DNA from: Gelidibacter pelagius
GTDB lineage: Bacteria > Bacteroidota > Bacteroidia > Flavobacteriales > Flavobacteriaceae
Length of the DNA stretch: 64,000 bases
Assembly (NCBI RefSeq): GCF_017581925.1
Contig: NZ_JAGEVG010000005.1
Span: forward strand, 62,001 to 126,000
Reading direction: 5' to 3'
Shown piece after piece: positions 26,158-36,700 of the stretch. The notes beneath the pieces are model-generated. The model was given only the letters and a program-made list of their open reading frames with translations. It had not been told where the DNA came from and did no database searches. Both the position numbers and the translations under genes were made by a program. The first letter of the stretch is position 1, and each line of letters begins with the position of its first letter.

Positions 26158-28454
26158 TTTAATTCGAATTTAGAAGTTAACGTTGCATCAGAACTGCCAC
26201 CAACAAAAACACTGAAGGCTCCCGGTTCCACAATAAATTTTCCGTCGTTATCATAAAAGCCCAATTCAGCTTCTGATAATGTAAATTTTATAATCTTGGA
26301 TTCCTTCGGATTTAGTTCTACCAGTTCAAAACCTTTCAATTCTCGAACAGGTCGCGTGACACTTGCAAATTCATCTCTTAAATATAACTGTGCTACTTCC
26401 TTTCCTTTGACATCACCAGTATTGGTCAATTTGACAGATACGGTAACCTTATCGTTTGAAACTACCTCAACTTTAAGGTCACTATAACCAAACGAGGTGT
26501 AGCTCAAACCATATCCAAAAGGATATAAAGGGGCGTTACTGACATCTGTATAATGTGACCAGAAGACCTCTCCTTGACCAGGATTCAATGGTCTCCCTGT
26601 ACTTTTATGATTGTAATAAATAGGCACTTGTCCCACATTTTTTGGAAAGGTCATTGGCAATTTGCCACTCGGGTTATAATCACCATAAAGTACTTTGGCG
26701 ATGGCATGGCCACTTTGTGTGCCCAAATGCCATCCTTCTACAATCGCTGGAATGTGTTCATCTGCCCATTCGATCGTTAAAGGTCGGCCGTTATTGAGTA
26801 CCAATACAATATTCTTATTGGCTTTATAAACCGTTTCCAACAATTCTTGCTGAACGCCAGTCAGACCAATTTCTGAGCGACTTCTGCCCTCGCCTGAATG
26901 GAGGCCGTGCTCGCCCAACACCATCACCACAACATCTGCGTTTTTGGCCGCAGTTACAGCTGAAGCAAATCCGCTTTTGTCCGATACATTGATGGTCAAT
27001 TCTTTTGGGAACAAAGTTTCTCCTGTAACAACATCAGCACCTTTTTCATAGGTTAAAGTATTGCCTTTATAGGCTTGCATGCCTTCCAAAACTGTTACTG
27101 CAGTTTCATCATCAGCGGCAATACGCCAGCTTCCCAACGGACTTGTTTTATCATTTGCCAAGGCCCCAATCAACGCTATTTTTTGACCGTTCTTTTTTAA
27201 TGGCAGTATATTGTTTTCATTCTTTAACAAAACAATAGATTTTATCGCCATATCTAAAGCAGCGTCCAGGATTCTTTTGCTTCCGATCACTTCTTTTTCA
27301 ACGGTTTCATTTAAATATTTATACGGATCATCAAAAAGTCCGAGTTCATATTTTACTCTAAGAATTCGTTTTACCGCATCGTCAATTAAACTTACATCAA
27401 CACGACCTTCGTTAACAAGACTTGCCAATTCATTGACATAGGCGTAAGATTCCATGTCCATATCCGCCCCAGCTGTTATAGCTATTTCAGCTGCTTGACG
27501 ACGATTTTCAGCATACCGGTGCGCGATCATTTCATTGATGGAACCCCAATCGGTAACCATAAAGCCTTGAAAATCCCATTCACCTTTTAAAATATCACGT
27601 TGTAAAAATGCGCTCCCAGTTGCAGGAATCCCATTCAACTCATTAAAAGCATTCATGAACGTTCTCACTCCAGCTTCTTTTGCTGCTTTAAAAGGTGGTA
27701 AAAGAACATTGTATAATGTTGAAGTACCCACATCAACGGTGTTGTAATCTTTACCCGCCTCAGGAAATCCGTAGCCCACAAAATGCTTAGCGCAGGCCGC
27801 AATCGTATTGGCCAACGCCAAATCATCACCTTGAAAACCCTCTACTCGCGCTACGGCAATTAAAGACGCTAAATACGGATCTTCTCCCGCACCTTCCATG
27901 ACCCGTCCCCATCTCGCATCACGGGAAATATCGACCATTGGCGCAAATGTCCAGTTAATACCAGAGGCCGCAGCTTCTTCTGCTGCAACTTGTGCGGATA
28001 GCTTTATCGCTTCCAAATCCCAACTTGCTGCTTCAGCAAGTGGAATGGGACTGATGGTTTTATATCCGTGGATGACGTCAAAACCGATAATCAACGGAAT
28101 GCCCAAACGCGTTTCTTCAACCGCAATTTTTTGAACTTCCCTGACTTCTTTGACGCCTCTTACATTAAGCATGGAACCTACCAAGCCTTTTTTTAGATGC
28201 TCATACTTGTTGGCTGCATCGCCTTCAGAAGGCACTGGGCCTGTCACATCCCAAAAGCCATTATATTGGTTCATTTGACCAATCTTTTCTTCCAAGGTCA
28301 TTCGAGCCAAAAGTGCATTCACTTTAAGTTCAATAGAATCTACTTCCTTGGTGAAAGTAGTGTTATGATCACTACTGTTAGCGTTGGCTTCTCCACAAGA
28401 AACCAACACTGTCAGCAGGCTGCTACTAATCATTATAATTAAAAAATTCTTCAT
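26154..28454 (-). CDS. bglX: GH3 beta-glucosidase lipoprotein (BglX-like)
   Basis: A 766-residue enzyme with a lipobox at C20 (LLTVLVSC). The N-terminal TIM barrel carries nucleophile D302 in GFMVTDWGSINEM and the substrate-site segment CAKHFVGYG. The alpha/beta sandwich domain (about 400-610) contains HSGEGRSR around the likely acid/base, and a fibronectin-III-like domain ends the protein. GH3 exo-enzymes release glucose from short beta-glucans in the periplasm. It directly abuts the multidomain GH16 upstream and overlaps the small GH16 downstream, so all three are in one operon. It differs from the two region-3 GH3 proteins by Trp rather than Tyr after the nucleophile. Confidence 0.93.
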   Translation of the reverse strand: MKNFLIIMISSSLLTVLVSCGEANANSSDHNTTFTKEVDSIELKVNALLARMTLEEKIGQMNQYNGFWDVTGPVPSEGDAANKYEHLKKGLVGSMLNVRGVKEVREVQKIAVEETRLGIPLIIGFDVIHGYKTISPIPLAEAASWDLEAIKLSAQVAAEEAAASGINWTFAPMVDISRDARWGRVMEGAGEDPYLASLIAVARVEGFQGDDLALANTIAACAKHFVGYGFPEAGKDYNTVDVGTSTLYNVLLPPFKAAKEAGVRTFMNAFNELNGIPATGSAFLQRDILKGEWDFQGFMVTDWGSINEMIAHRYAENRRQAAEIAITAGADMDMESYAYVNELASLVNEGRVDVSLIDDAVKRILRVKYELGLFDDPYKYLNETVEKEVIGSKRILDAALDMAIKSIVLLKNENNILPLKKNGQKIALIGALANDKTSPLGSWRIAADDETAVTVLEGMQAYKGNTLTYEKGADVVTGETLFPKELTINVSDKSGFASAVTAAKNADVVVMVLGEHGLHSGEGRSRSEIGLTGVQQELLETVYKANKNIVLVLNNGRPLTIEWADEHIPAIVEGWHLGTQSGHAIAKVLYGDYNPSGKLPMTFPKNVGQVPIYYNHKSTGRPLNPGQGEVFWSHYTDVSNAPLYPFGYGLSYTSFGYSDLKVEVVSNDKVTVSVKLTNTGDVKGKEVAQLYLRDEFASVTRPVRELKGFELVELNPKESKIIKFTLSEAELGFYDNDGKFIVEPGAFSVFVGGSSDATLTSKFELK

Positions 28455-30098
28455 TTATTGGTATACTTTTATATAATCAATTTCTAATGTCGATGCCGTA
28501 AAATCTGGATCGATTGCTCCGCCAAAATTCCCACCCATAGCAACATTCAAAATCAGAAAGAAATCTGCGTTGAATGGTGTGTCAGCATTATTTGGAAAGG
28601 TGTGATACACCTTGTCATCAACTAAAAATTTGATGAACTCTGGTGTCCATTCCACACTGTAGTTATGGAATTCAGTTGATGCTGTAGGAACATTAGTCGT
28701 TTTCCCAATGCCGTTGCCTCCGGAATTTCCTGTATAGTGCAATGTTGAATGGATCGTGTTTTGATCGTTCCCGACGTGCTCCATGATATCAATTTCACCA
28801 CAGGCAGGCCATGTAACCGTGGTGTAATTTTGTCCCAACATCCAAATAGCTGGCCAGGTGCCTCCTCCAGAAGGAAGTTTTGCCCTGACTTCTACTCTAC
28901 CGTAGGTGAATGCAAAGATGCCATCCGTTTTTATTCTGGACGAGGTATATCCTCCATTTTCAGCCTTGGCTGTGATCTTTAAAGTGCCATCTTCAATCTT
29001 GACATTATCAGGGTTATTCGTGTAGGTTTGCGATTCGCTATTGCCCCAGCCATTATCGCCTGTACCAAGGTCATATGTCCACTTGGAAGGATCTGGTGCA
29101 CCATCAACGTCAAAAGTATCTTCCCAAATCAGATCATTATAAATGGTGCTGAACTCGTCGTCCACTTCTGGTTCTTCAGAGGTAATGATAAACCACCAAC
29201 TAAAATCGCCATTTCCATCCACTGTCGTCAAAATCATTTCATTTGGGGCCGATCTATCAAAAATTTTGTATTGATGGCTGCCACCGGTATAGTAACCGAT
29301 AAAACCAAGCCCAGATAATGTAATAGTTTCTGATCCACCTGGCGCACTAATTTGCCAATTTTCAGTATAGTCGTTATAAGGATAATTGAAAACATCATCT
29401 CCATCTACAGTCCCACCTCCCGGGCCACCTAACTCATCGACTAAATTTTTACGGCCAAAGACGGCACCACTTGTATCAGTGACTGGATCATCGTTCGTGT
29501 TATTGGTAATATGGGTAAAGCTTCCATCACTATTAAAAATATAGCGATCGTTGTACATGCCTACACCAGCTTTTTCTTCTGGACCAGCACCGTACCATTC
29601 GGCTGGAATATTTCCACCAACTGGACCAAGTCCAAAATGACCTGCTTTTTCTGATTTGATGCGCCAAGTTTTACTGCCATCACCATATAAAAGTTCCAAC
29701 AAATCCGCTGGAGGTGTATAATCAACAAATACCTCGACCTCTATAGTGGTTGAAGTCGAAATTCCACCAGTACCATAGGCAATCACCACAACTTGATAAT
29801 TGAATATCCCAGAATTTGGGCTTGTAAATGGTATGGATGCAAGACCCCTTTGGCTCAGTTGCTGACTTTCTTGACCGATAATTTTATAGGTTATCGCATT
29901 AGTTGCAGTTGCTGTAATATTAACCACTCCACTCCCATCTCCGTAGGGATGATCAGCATCCACTCCAACAATTTCGGCCATTACTTGCAGATTTGTAGGC
30001 GCTACGATATCACCTATTACTGCATCGTCTTCTTGACAACTGACCACCATTACGGCCGTTAGGAGTAAAAAGGTATATAAATATTTTAGATTTTTCAT
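28455..30098 (-). CDS. Multidomain GH16 lipoprotein (surface laminarinase) with an N-terminal binding module
   Basis: A 547-residue lipoprotein, lipobox C21 (VMVVSC). Residues about 30-128 form an Ig/PKD-like domain. Residues about 130-310 form a module (YGDGSKTWRIKSEKAGHFGLG ... FSWWFIITSEE) not assigned to a CAZy family by eye. The GH16 domain (about 320-547) has catalytic motif GEIDIMEHVG with E435, D437 and E440, the laminarinase type. The lipid anchor and accessory domains suggest a cell-surface endo-enzyme that makes the first cuts before import. It lies 17 bases after the PKD surface lipoprotein and abuts the GH3. Confidence 0.92.
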   Translation of the reverse strand: MKNLKYLYTFLLLTAVMVVSCQEDDAVIGDIVAPTNLQVMAEIVGVDADHPYGDGSGVVNITATATNAITYKIIGQESQQLSQRGLASIPFTSPNSGIFNYQVVVIAYGTGGISTSTTIEVEVFVDYTPPADLLELLYGDGSKTWRIKSEKAGHFGLGPVGGNIPAEWYGAGPEEKAGVGMYNDRYIFNSDGSFTHITNNTNDDPVTDTSGAVFGRKNLVDELGGPGGGTVDGDDVFNYPYNDYTENWQISAPGGSETITLSGLGFIGYYTGGSHQYKIFDRSAPNEMILTTVDGNGDFSWWFIITSEEPEVDDEFSTIYNDLIWEDTFDVDGAPDPSKWTYDLGTGDNGWGNSESQTYTNNPDNVKIEDGTLKITAKAENGGYTSSRIKTDGIFAFTYGRVEVRAKLPSGGGTWPAIWMLGQNYTTVTWPACGEIDIMEHVGNDQNTIHSTLHYTGNSGGNGIGKTTNVPTASTEFHNYSVEWTPEFIKFLVDDKVYHTFPNNADTPFNADFFLILNVAMGGNFGGAIDPDFTASTLEIDYIKVYQ

Positions 30099-30115
30099 AC
30101 TACTGTTTTTTTCTT

Positions 30116-32194
30116 CTAATTGTGAAAATAAAGATTATCTATATAAACGGTCGCTCCTGATGACTCAAAGAGCAATTGTGTAATTCCTGAACGATCAGTC
30201 GTAAAAGCTGATAAAGGTAGTTCTATACTAACCCAGCTTCCATTGGCCACAGTTGACAAGAATTCTATATCTTCCTTTAATGGATCTCCATCACCTTGAG
30301 TGGTATTCACCAATTTTAATCCCAATGATGTGGCATCTGGAGACCAATAGTCAAAATGTACATGGGTCATAGCAGAGAGATCTGTTGGATTGTCATAGCT
30401 GGTGACGATACCTGTATAGTTTAATTGTTCGTATTTCCAGGTATTGTTTCCATCAATAACTACTTCTGTCAATTGCGTTGTTTGTGACCAATCGGGATTC
30501 AGTTCGCTAATGCCCACATTGGTATAAGCGTCACTGTAAATTGAAATCACATTTGCTGCCGATAACGTTGGTGTTGGCGCCGCCGATTCAGGCTCTGATG
30601 AAGCCGAAGAACCTTTATAAAAATAAAGATTATCTATATAAACGGTCGCTCCTGATGACTCAAAGAGCAATTGTGTAATTCCGGAACGATCAGTCGTAAA
30701 AACTGATAAAGGTAGTTCTACACTAACCCAGCTTCCATTGACCACAGTTGACACGAATTCTATATCTTCTTTTAATGGGTCTCCATCACCATAACCGGTA
30801 TTCACCAATTTTAGGCCCAATGATGTGGCATCTGGAGACCAATAGTCAAAATGTACATGGGTCATCTCAGACAAATCTGTTGGATTGTCATAACTGGTCA
30901 CGATACCAGTATAGTTTAACAATTCGTATTTCCAGGTATTGTTACCATCAATAATCACTTCTGTCAATTGCGTTGTTTGTGACCAATCAGGATTCAGCTC
31001 GCTGATGCCTACACTGGCATAAGCGTCACTGTAAATTGAAATCACATCGGCTGCCGGTAAGGTTGGTGTTGGCGCAGCGGATTCAGGTCCTGATGACGCT
31101 GAAGAGTCCTTATAAAAATAGAGGTTGTCAATGAATATGGTTCCTCCAGCAGGAATCCCATCAAATTTGAATTGGTGAATATCATTCATGGATAGACCTT
31201 GACTGGTAAACTCAGATAGTGGGATGTCGTAACTGTTCCACTGGCCTGCTACAAGATCCTTCTGAACGAATTTCTCGCCCGTTGCGATACTTATTGGGTA
31301 AATATCCAACGCCATATTTTCGTCAGCAGTCCAAACATCTATATGTAAGAACTCCATTTGAGAGGCATCTGCGGTAGCACCAAACTGAATTCCTTGATAG
31401 TTTAAATTACCGTATTGGATGATATGATCACCATCGATATCAATTTGATTATAAGTTGTTGATTGCCCCCAGTTCGGATAAAAATCTGTGTCCGCAATAT
31501 TTTCATAGGCATCGCTGAATATTGAAATGACATCAGTTGCTGCTCTATTGGGCTGCGTTGGTGCTGCATTTATAGGTTGCAGAATTTCGACGACCTCAAA
31601 TTCTTTTGTATAGGAAGCTGTTTCAATCGCCGCACTAAATGCTGTAACTGATATTGTATAAGTACCGGCCTCGTGATATGTGTAAGTGGTTATGTCATCA
31701 ATATTGGACATGATAGGTTCACTGCCATCACCAAAATCGACGCTATAACTCAATGCGAAATCTGCAGAAGCCGTAACATTGACGGTTTTGGAAATAGTAC
31801 CATCATTTTCTATAGTAACGATTAAATTTTGAGGTGCTTCAAAAGAAACGTCTATCTCTTGGTTTACTGTAGTGGAAAGCCCATTGAGACCATTAGCCGT
31901 AATACTTAGGGTGTACGTGCCTTCTTCATAGATGTGCTTCAAGCTTTTACCAGTTGGTATCACCCCAGAAGGATCAGAATTATCTCCAAAATCCACATTA
32001 AAGGAGACTGCACCTTCACCTATTGGTGTAATGGTAACTGCTCCAGTGTTATCTTGACTCACAGTCACTGAGGCTGACACGTTTGATGGCGGAGCAATCT
32101 TGTCTACAAAATCTGTATTGACATCATCCTGTGAGCAACCGAAAAGTGTGAACACTATAAGACTTAAACTAAATATATATTTTACTGTTTTCAT
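30116..32194 (-). CDS. Surface glycan-binding lipoprotein with two PKD domains and a triplicated C-terminal module
   Basis: A 692-residue lipoprotein (lipobox C20, LFGCSQ). Two PKD domains (about 33-115 and 118-200; VDFGDNS and VDFGDGSEP) are followed by three copies of a ~150-165 residue beta-sandwich module, each ending in IDNLYF. The first copy is diverged; the second and third are almost identical and joined by Ser/Pro-rich linkers. The module resembles carbohydrate-binding modules of laminarin-type loci. It lies directly after susD, where surface glycan-binding proteins are normally encoded, and probably holds polysaccharide at the outer surface. Repeat copies arose by a recent 495-bp tandem duplication. 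Confidence 0.88.
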   Translation of the reverse strand: MKTVKYIFSLSLIVFTLFGCSQDDVNTDFVDKIAPPSNVSASVTVSQDNTGAVTITPIGEGAVSFNVDFGDNSDPSGVIPTGKSLKHIYEEGTYTLSITANGLNGLSTTVNQEIDVSFEAPQNLIVTIENDGTISKTVNVTASADFALSYSVDFGDGSEPIMSNIDDITTYTYHEAGTYTISVTAFSAAIETASYTKEFEVVEILQPINAAPTQPNRAATDVISIFSDAYENIADTDFYPNWGQSTTYNQIDIDGDHIIQYGNLNYQGIQFGATADASQMEFLHIDVWTADENMALDIYPISIATGEKFVQKDLVAGQWNSYDIPLSEFTSQGLSMNDIHQFKFDGIPAGGTIFIDNLYFYKDSSASSGPESAAPTPTLPAADVISIYSDAYASVGISELNPDWSQTTQLTEVIIDGNNTWKYELLNYTGIVTSYDNPTDLSEMTHVHFDYWSPDATSLGLKLVNTGYGDGDPLKEDIEFVSTVVNGSWVSVELPLSVFTTDRSGITQLLFESSGATVYIDNLYFYKGSSASSEPESAAPTPTLSAANVISIYSDAYTNVGISELNPDWSQTTQLTEVVIDGNNTWKYEQLNYTGIVTSYDNPTDLSAMTHVHFDYWSPDATSLGLKLVNTTQGDGDPLKEDIEFLSTVANGSWVSIELPLSAFTTDRSGITQLLFESSGATVYIDNLYFHN
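30125..31114 (-). repeat. 495-bp tandem duplication inside the surface glycan-binding gene
   Basis: Two nearly identical copies (30125-30619 and 30620-31114) have a period of exactly 495 bases, equal to 165 codons, so the frame is kept. Differences are scattered single bases. The gene gained its third module by this duplication. Confidence 0.9.
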
Positions 32195-32206
32195 GTCGTT
32201 ATTTTT

Positions 32207-33706
32207 TTAGTATCCGGCATTCTGGGTTAAACCAGAGATGTCTATTTCTCTTTGAGGAATTGGAAAAAGTCCCAATGTTGCCGCATTATAGCCTCTACTT
32301 CCTAAAACATCAGCAGCTTGTCCTGTTCTCACTAAATCGAAAAAACGATCGCCTTCCATTCCTAACTCTAAACGTCTTTCGTCCCAAACTGCTTGAACTG
32401 TTGCAGTAACCCTGTGATCTTGATCACCGAATGCTCTATCACGTACTCTATCTAAATAGGTTTGTGCTGCTGCTTGGTTTGGAGATGAGGCTCTCAGGTT
32501 CGCTTCTGCTGCCATTAACAACACTTCTGAATAGCGAATGGTACGCTGGTTGTTTTCGTAGTTCAATTCTGGTTGTCCGCTGGTTTGGCCTTTTCTTGGC
32601 AAATATTTTTTATTATACAAGCCTGTGTTTTTAAAAGGTGCCACTTGGTAGGTCACATTCAAACTTGGATTATTAGTAGCGTAGGCCTCAACATCAAAGG
32701 TCGTAGCCTCTCTTCTTTGATCGCCATCTTCAAATGCTGCTGCTAAATCTTGCGTAGGTAAATTTGTACTCCAACCTGAATTATAAGGCATTTCGGATGA
32801 CCCATTAAACCCTCTAACCCCACATTGTTGAACAGCAAGATTTCCTTGGCCTCTTGTAATACCGCCCCAATTATAATAGGGCTGCCCGTTAGAGTATTGA
32901 ACCTCGTAAACAGATTCTGGGCCGTTTTCTCCAGACAATAAAAAGATGTCGTCAAAATTAGTCACCAAACTGAACGGACCATCTACAACGCTTTGAAGTA
33001 CTGGAACCGCTTCGTCAAATTTTTCTTGATATAAATACACTTTCCCCAATAAGGCCTGTGCTGCATATTTGGTAATTCGTCCTTGTTGGGATTGTGAGGT
33101 TGGCAAAACACTAATGGCATGAATCAAATCTTTTTCCATTTGTGCATAGACTTCAGATTTTGGAGATCTTTGCAAAGTGCCAAAATCTGAAAGGCCTAAT
33201 TTATGATCCGTGAACAAGACCACATCTCCAAACATTTTAACGAGATTGAAATAATAAAAGGCTCTTAAAAAGTGGATTTCACCATAAAGTGCATCCTTAC
33301 CTTCAAAGCTTACCGTGTTACCTAAAAGATTAACATCTTTATAGCCTATCAAGTAATTGGTTCTGTTCACCCCTTCGTACGCCGATTGCCATAAATCCTG
33401 TAACGTACTATTATTGGTCAATATCGTATAATCATCTATTTGTTGAAACGCCACAACATCAGAAGCATTTTCACCACCTGCTACGGCATTATCCGAAGCA
33501 ACATCTCCAACAACAATCACTTGATTTAACCATTGTGTCGGTGTATAACAACTTACTGCCATGGCCTGATAATCTGCTTCTGATTGCAAATAATCTACTT
33601 CTGTAACTTGGTACTCATCATGTGGATCAAAATCAACCACATCTGAACAACCCAAAAAGATTGAAAGTATGATGATTAACCCTATACTATTTTTTATACT
33701 TTTCAT
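32207..33706 (-). CDS. SusD-family outer-membrane nutrient-binding lipoprotein (laminarin-type PUL)
   Basis: A 499-residue lipoprotein, lipobox C20 (IFLGCSD). Helical TPR-like segments typical of SusD are visible (EIHFLRAFYYFNLVKMFGDV; KYAAQALLGKVYLYQEKFDEA). The C-terminal RagB/SusD signature RYSEVLLMAAEANLRA and WDERRLELGMEGDRFFDLVRTG are present. SusD forms a lid over the SusC porin and captures oligosaccharides. The gene follows susC by 19 bases and precedes the PKD surface lipoprotein by 12. Confidence 0.95.
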   Translation of the reverse strand: MKSIKNSIGLIIILSIFLGCSDVVDFDPHDEYQVTEVDYLQSEADYQAMAVSCYTPTQWLNQVIVVGDVASDNAVAGGENASDVVAFQQIDDYTILTNNSTLQDLWQSAYEGVNRTNYLIGYKDVNLLGNTVSFEGKDALYGEIHFLRAFYYFNLVKMFGDVVLFTDHKLGLSDFGTLQRSPKSEVYAQMEKDLIHAISVLPTSQSQQGRITKYAAQALLGKVYLYQEKFDEAVPVLQSVVDGPFSLVTNFDDIFLLSGENGPESVYEVQYSNGQPYYNWGGITRGQGNLAVQQCGVRGFNGSSEMPYNSGWSTNLPTQDLAAAFEDGDQRREATTFDVEAYATNNPSLNVTYQVAPFKNTGLYNKKYLPRKGQTSGQPELNYENNQRTIRYSEVLLMAAEANLRASSPNQAAAQTYLDRVRDRAFGDQDHRVTATVQAVWDERRLELGMEGDRFFDLVRTGQAADVLGSRGYNAATLGLFPIPQREIDISGLTQNAGY

Positions 33707-33725
33707 ACTAATTTATTTTTAGTTG

Positions 33726-36700
33726 TTAAAATTTAAGATCTAAACCAATTAAAAATGTTCTTGCTTGTGGATACGCACCTCTATCAATACCTGTATCCAA
33801 AATCCCTCCAGATATTTCCGGATCGAAACCTTGATATTTAGTAAGCGTCAATAGATTTTTAGCTTGGGCATAGATTCGTACTTGACTAAATCCTGCATTT
33901 AAACTTTCTGGTATGGTATAACCTAAAATCAAACTTTTAATTTTGATAAAACTCCCATCTTCTACATATCTGTCAGATGGTCTAATATTACTGTTGGTAT
34001 CTGCAAAAGTGTAGCGAGGATTTTTCGCATCATTAGTTGTCCCTTCTCCGGTCCATCTATTTAAAATGCTTCTATCCTTGTTAGTAAACTGTGCATTACG
34101 TTCGTAGGCTCGGAAAATATCATTACCTACTGATGCGTAAGTGAACATGTTTAAATCGAAATTCTTATAGTCAAAACCTAAATTCCAACCGATATTAAAT
34201 TTTGGAAACGGATCTCCAATTTTCGTTTTATCTTCATCGTTGATAATTCCGTCATTGTTAGTATCCACAAACCGAATATCTCCTAATTGCGCTCCTGCTT
34301 GTGTGGCATGGGCATCAATTTCAGCTTGGTTTTGAAATAAACCATTCGTTTTATACCCGTAAAAATAACCCGGTGTAAAGCCCTTTTCAAAACGTGTAGC
34401 AAATTGGCTTTGGCCATTGAAATATGAGCCTCCTGGTTCAAATGCCGTACCATCATTATTGGTATCAGTCACCAGATTTCTTGAGGTTGTAAAGTTAACT
34501 GACGTATTGAATTTAAAGTCTTTATGTCCACTATTTCTATACCCTATAGTTAAGTCTATACCTTTACTTTCTGTGCTTCCTATATTAGATTTCACAGGCT
34601 CTGAAGTACCCGCATACAGTGGGGGTGCCTCTGTAAACAATAAGCCTTCAACCGATTTATTAAAATAATCGACAGTTAAAGACACATTGTTGAACAAAGT
34701 AGCATCAAAACCGATATTGTACTGGGTCTGTTCTTCCCAACGTAGAAATGGGTTATCAAACGAGTTTACGGTCGCTCCAGAAACAAATTCAGTTCCGAAG
34801 GTGTATCCATTACTATTCGCTGTGGAATTGTAGCTTGGACCACCAATAGTGATACTTACATATTGCGGGTCTACGTTTTCGTTACCAACGGTACCATAAC
34901 TCCCTCTTAATTTCAAGAAATTAATGGCATCATAATTAAAGAAATCCTCGTTGGTTATTACCCAACCTAAAGACCCTGCATAAAAGTTTGCAAATTTATT
35001 GCCTTTACCAAAAGCTATCGATCCATCGCGTCGTGCAGAAAATGATGCTAAGTACTTACTTTCGTAATCGTAATTGATTCTACTAAAGTAAGATAGGTTT
35101 CTTCGTTCTAAATAATGACGACTATATCCTGTATAAGCATTGGTGTTTAATTTAGTGTTGACTCCTGTAGCTGCTTCTATATCTGCCCAAGCCCAAGAAT
35201 TATCCCTGACATCCTGTCTGGTAGCACCCATTTCATTTCCTGTAGATTTACTTCTCGAAATCCCTAAAACAAAGTCGAAATTATGGCTGTCTTTAAGAGT
35301 AAATTCATAATTCGCAAAGGTTTCAAGCGTATAATTGAAATTAGCATTTTTCCTTTCAGTGACACTGTTATGGAACGACGGAACTATGGTTGTTGTTCCA
35401 TCGTCATTAGGAACCTCTTGTGTCTTAACAGTGCCATCTGGATTATAATCACTGGACACGTTGTTTGGTCCATAATAGGCTAATGGTGAAAAACTTTTGC
35501 TTGTGTGATCCCATTTGGTATAACCTAAACGTGAGGTTATTTTAAGATTGTCCAAAATATCATATTGCAATTCAAATTTACCATATAACTTATCTCCATT
35601 ATTTCTGTTATAAGTATCCTCTAATCTCTGAACCGGATTAAATATTTCAGACAACAACAAGTTACTATATCCGTGCGTTGCAAAATCATTTGGATCTGTA
35701 TTGTACGGTGATACTGTAGGATCAAAATTTATAGCGTTGCCAAGAATAGAGTTAAAGGAATTCTCTGCAATAGTTTGACTTTTAATGTTTGCATAACTTG
35801 TATTGACTATAAACTTCAATTTAGAAGTTAATTGAAAATCAATGTTCGCCGTGACATTCAGTCGATTAAAATTAGATTTATCAATACCTCCTACAATACC
35901 TCCTTGGCTTAAATAACCAGTAGATAAAAAATAGCCCACCTTTTCTGAACCGCCTCGAGCAGAAAGATTATATGAAGTTATTTGGGCATCTTTAAAAATT
36001 TCATCTTGCCAATCTGTACCTCTTCCTAAAGTAGAAATATCCGGGAATATTAAATTCCCGCCAGACACGACACTACCCTCATTTATGATAGTAGCATATT
36101 CTGAAGCATTTAAAAGGCCTATTTTTCTATCCACAGATTGGAAACCTGTGTAGGCATTAAATGAAAACTCTGTTTTTTCATTGTTTCTACCGCTCTTGGT
36201 GGTCACGACAATTACCCCATTACCACCTTTAACACCATAAATGGCTGTTGTAGCGGCATCTTTCAAAATGTTTATCGATTGAATGTCTGCCGAATTTATG
36301 GAGTTCAAGTCATCTAAGCTCTGAGGTACCCCATCAATAATGACCACTGGGTCAGTACCCGAAAACGAAGGAATACCCCTTACCAATACCGTTGGTTTAC
36401 TTCCTGGAGCTCCACCTTGTATCACCGCAACACCTGAGGCATTACCCTGAAGAGCTTCTTCAACCCTTAACGGTTTCAGTTGCTCAATAGTTTCGGACTT
36501 CACTGTTGAAATCGCACCAGAGACATCGGTAACTTTTTGCGTCCCGTAGCCAATGACTACAATTTCATCGAGAGCTTGAGCGTCCTCCCTTAATATAATA
36601 GTCATAGGTTGATCATTCACAACCGTTACTTCCTGATTTTGATATCCTACATAAGAGAACACCAAAATTGAATTGATGCCAACAGCATCTATACTGAAGT

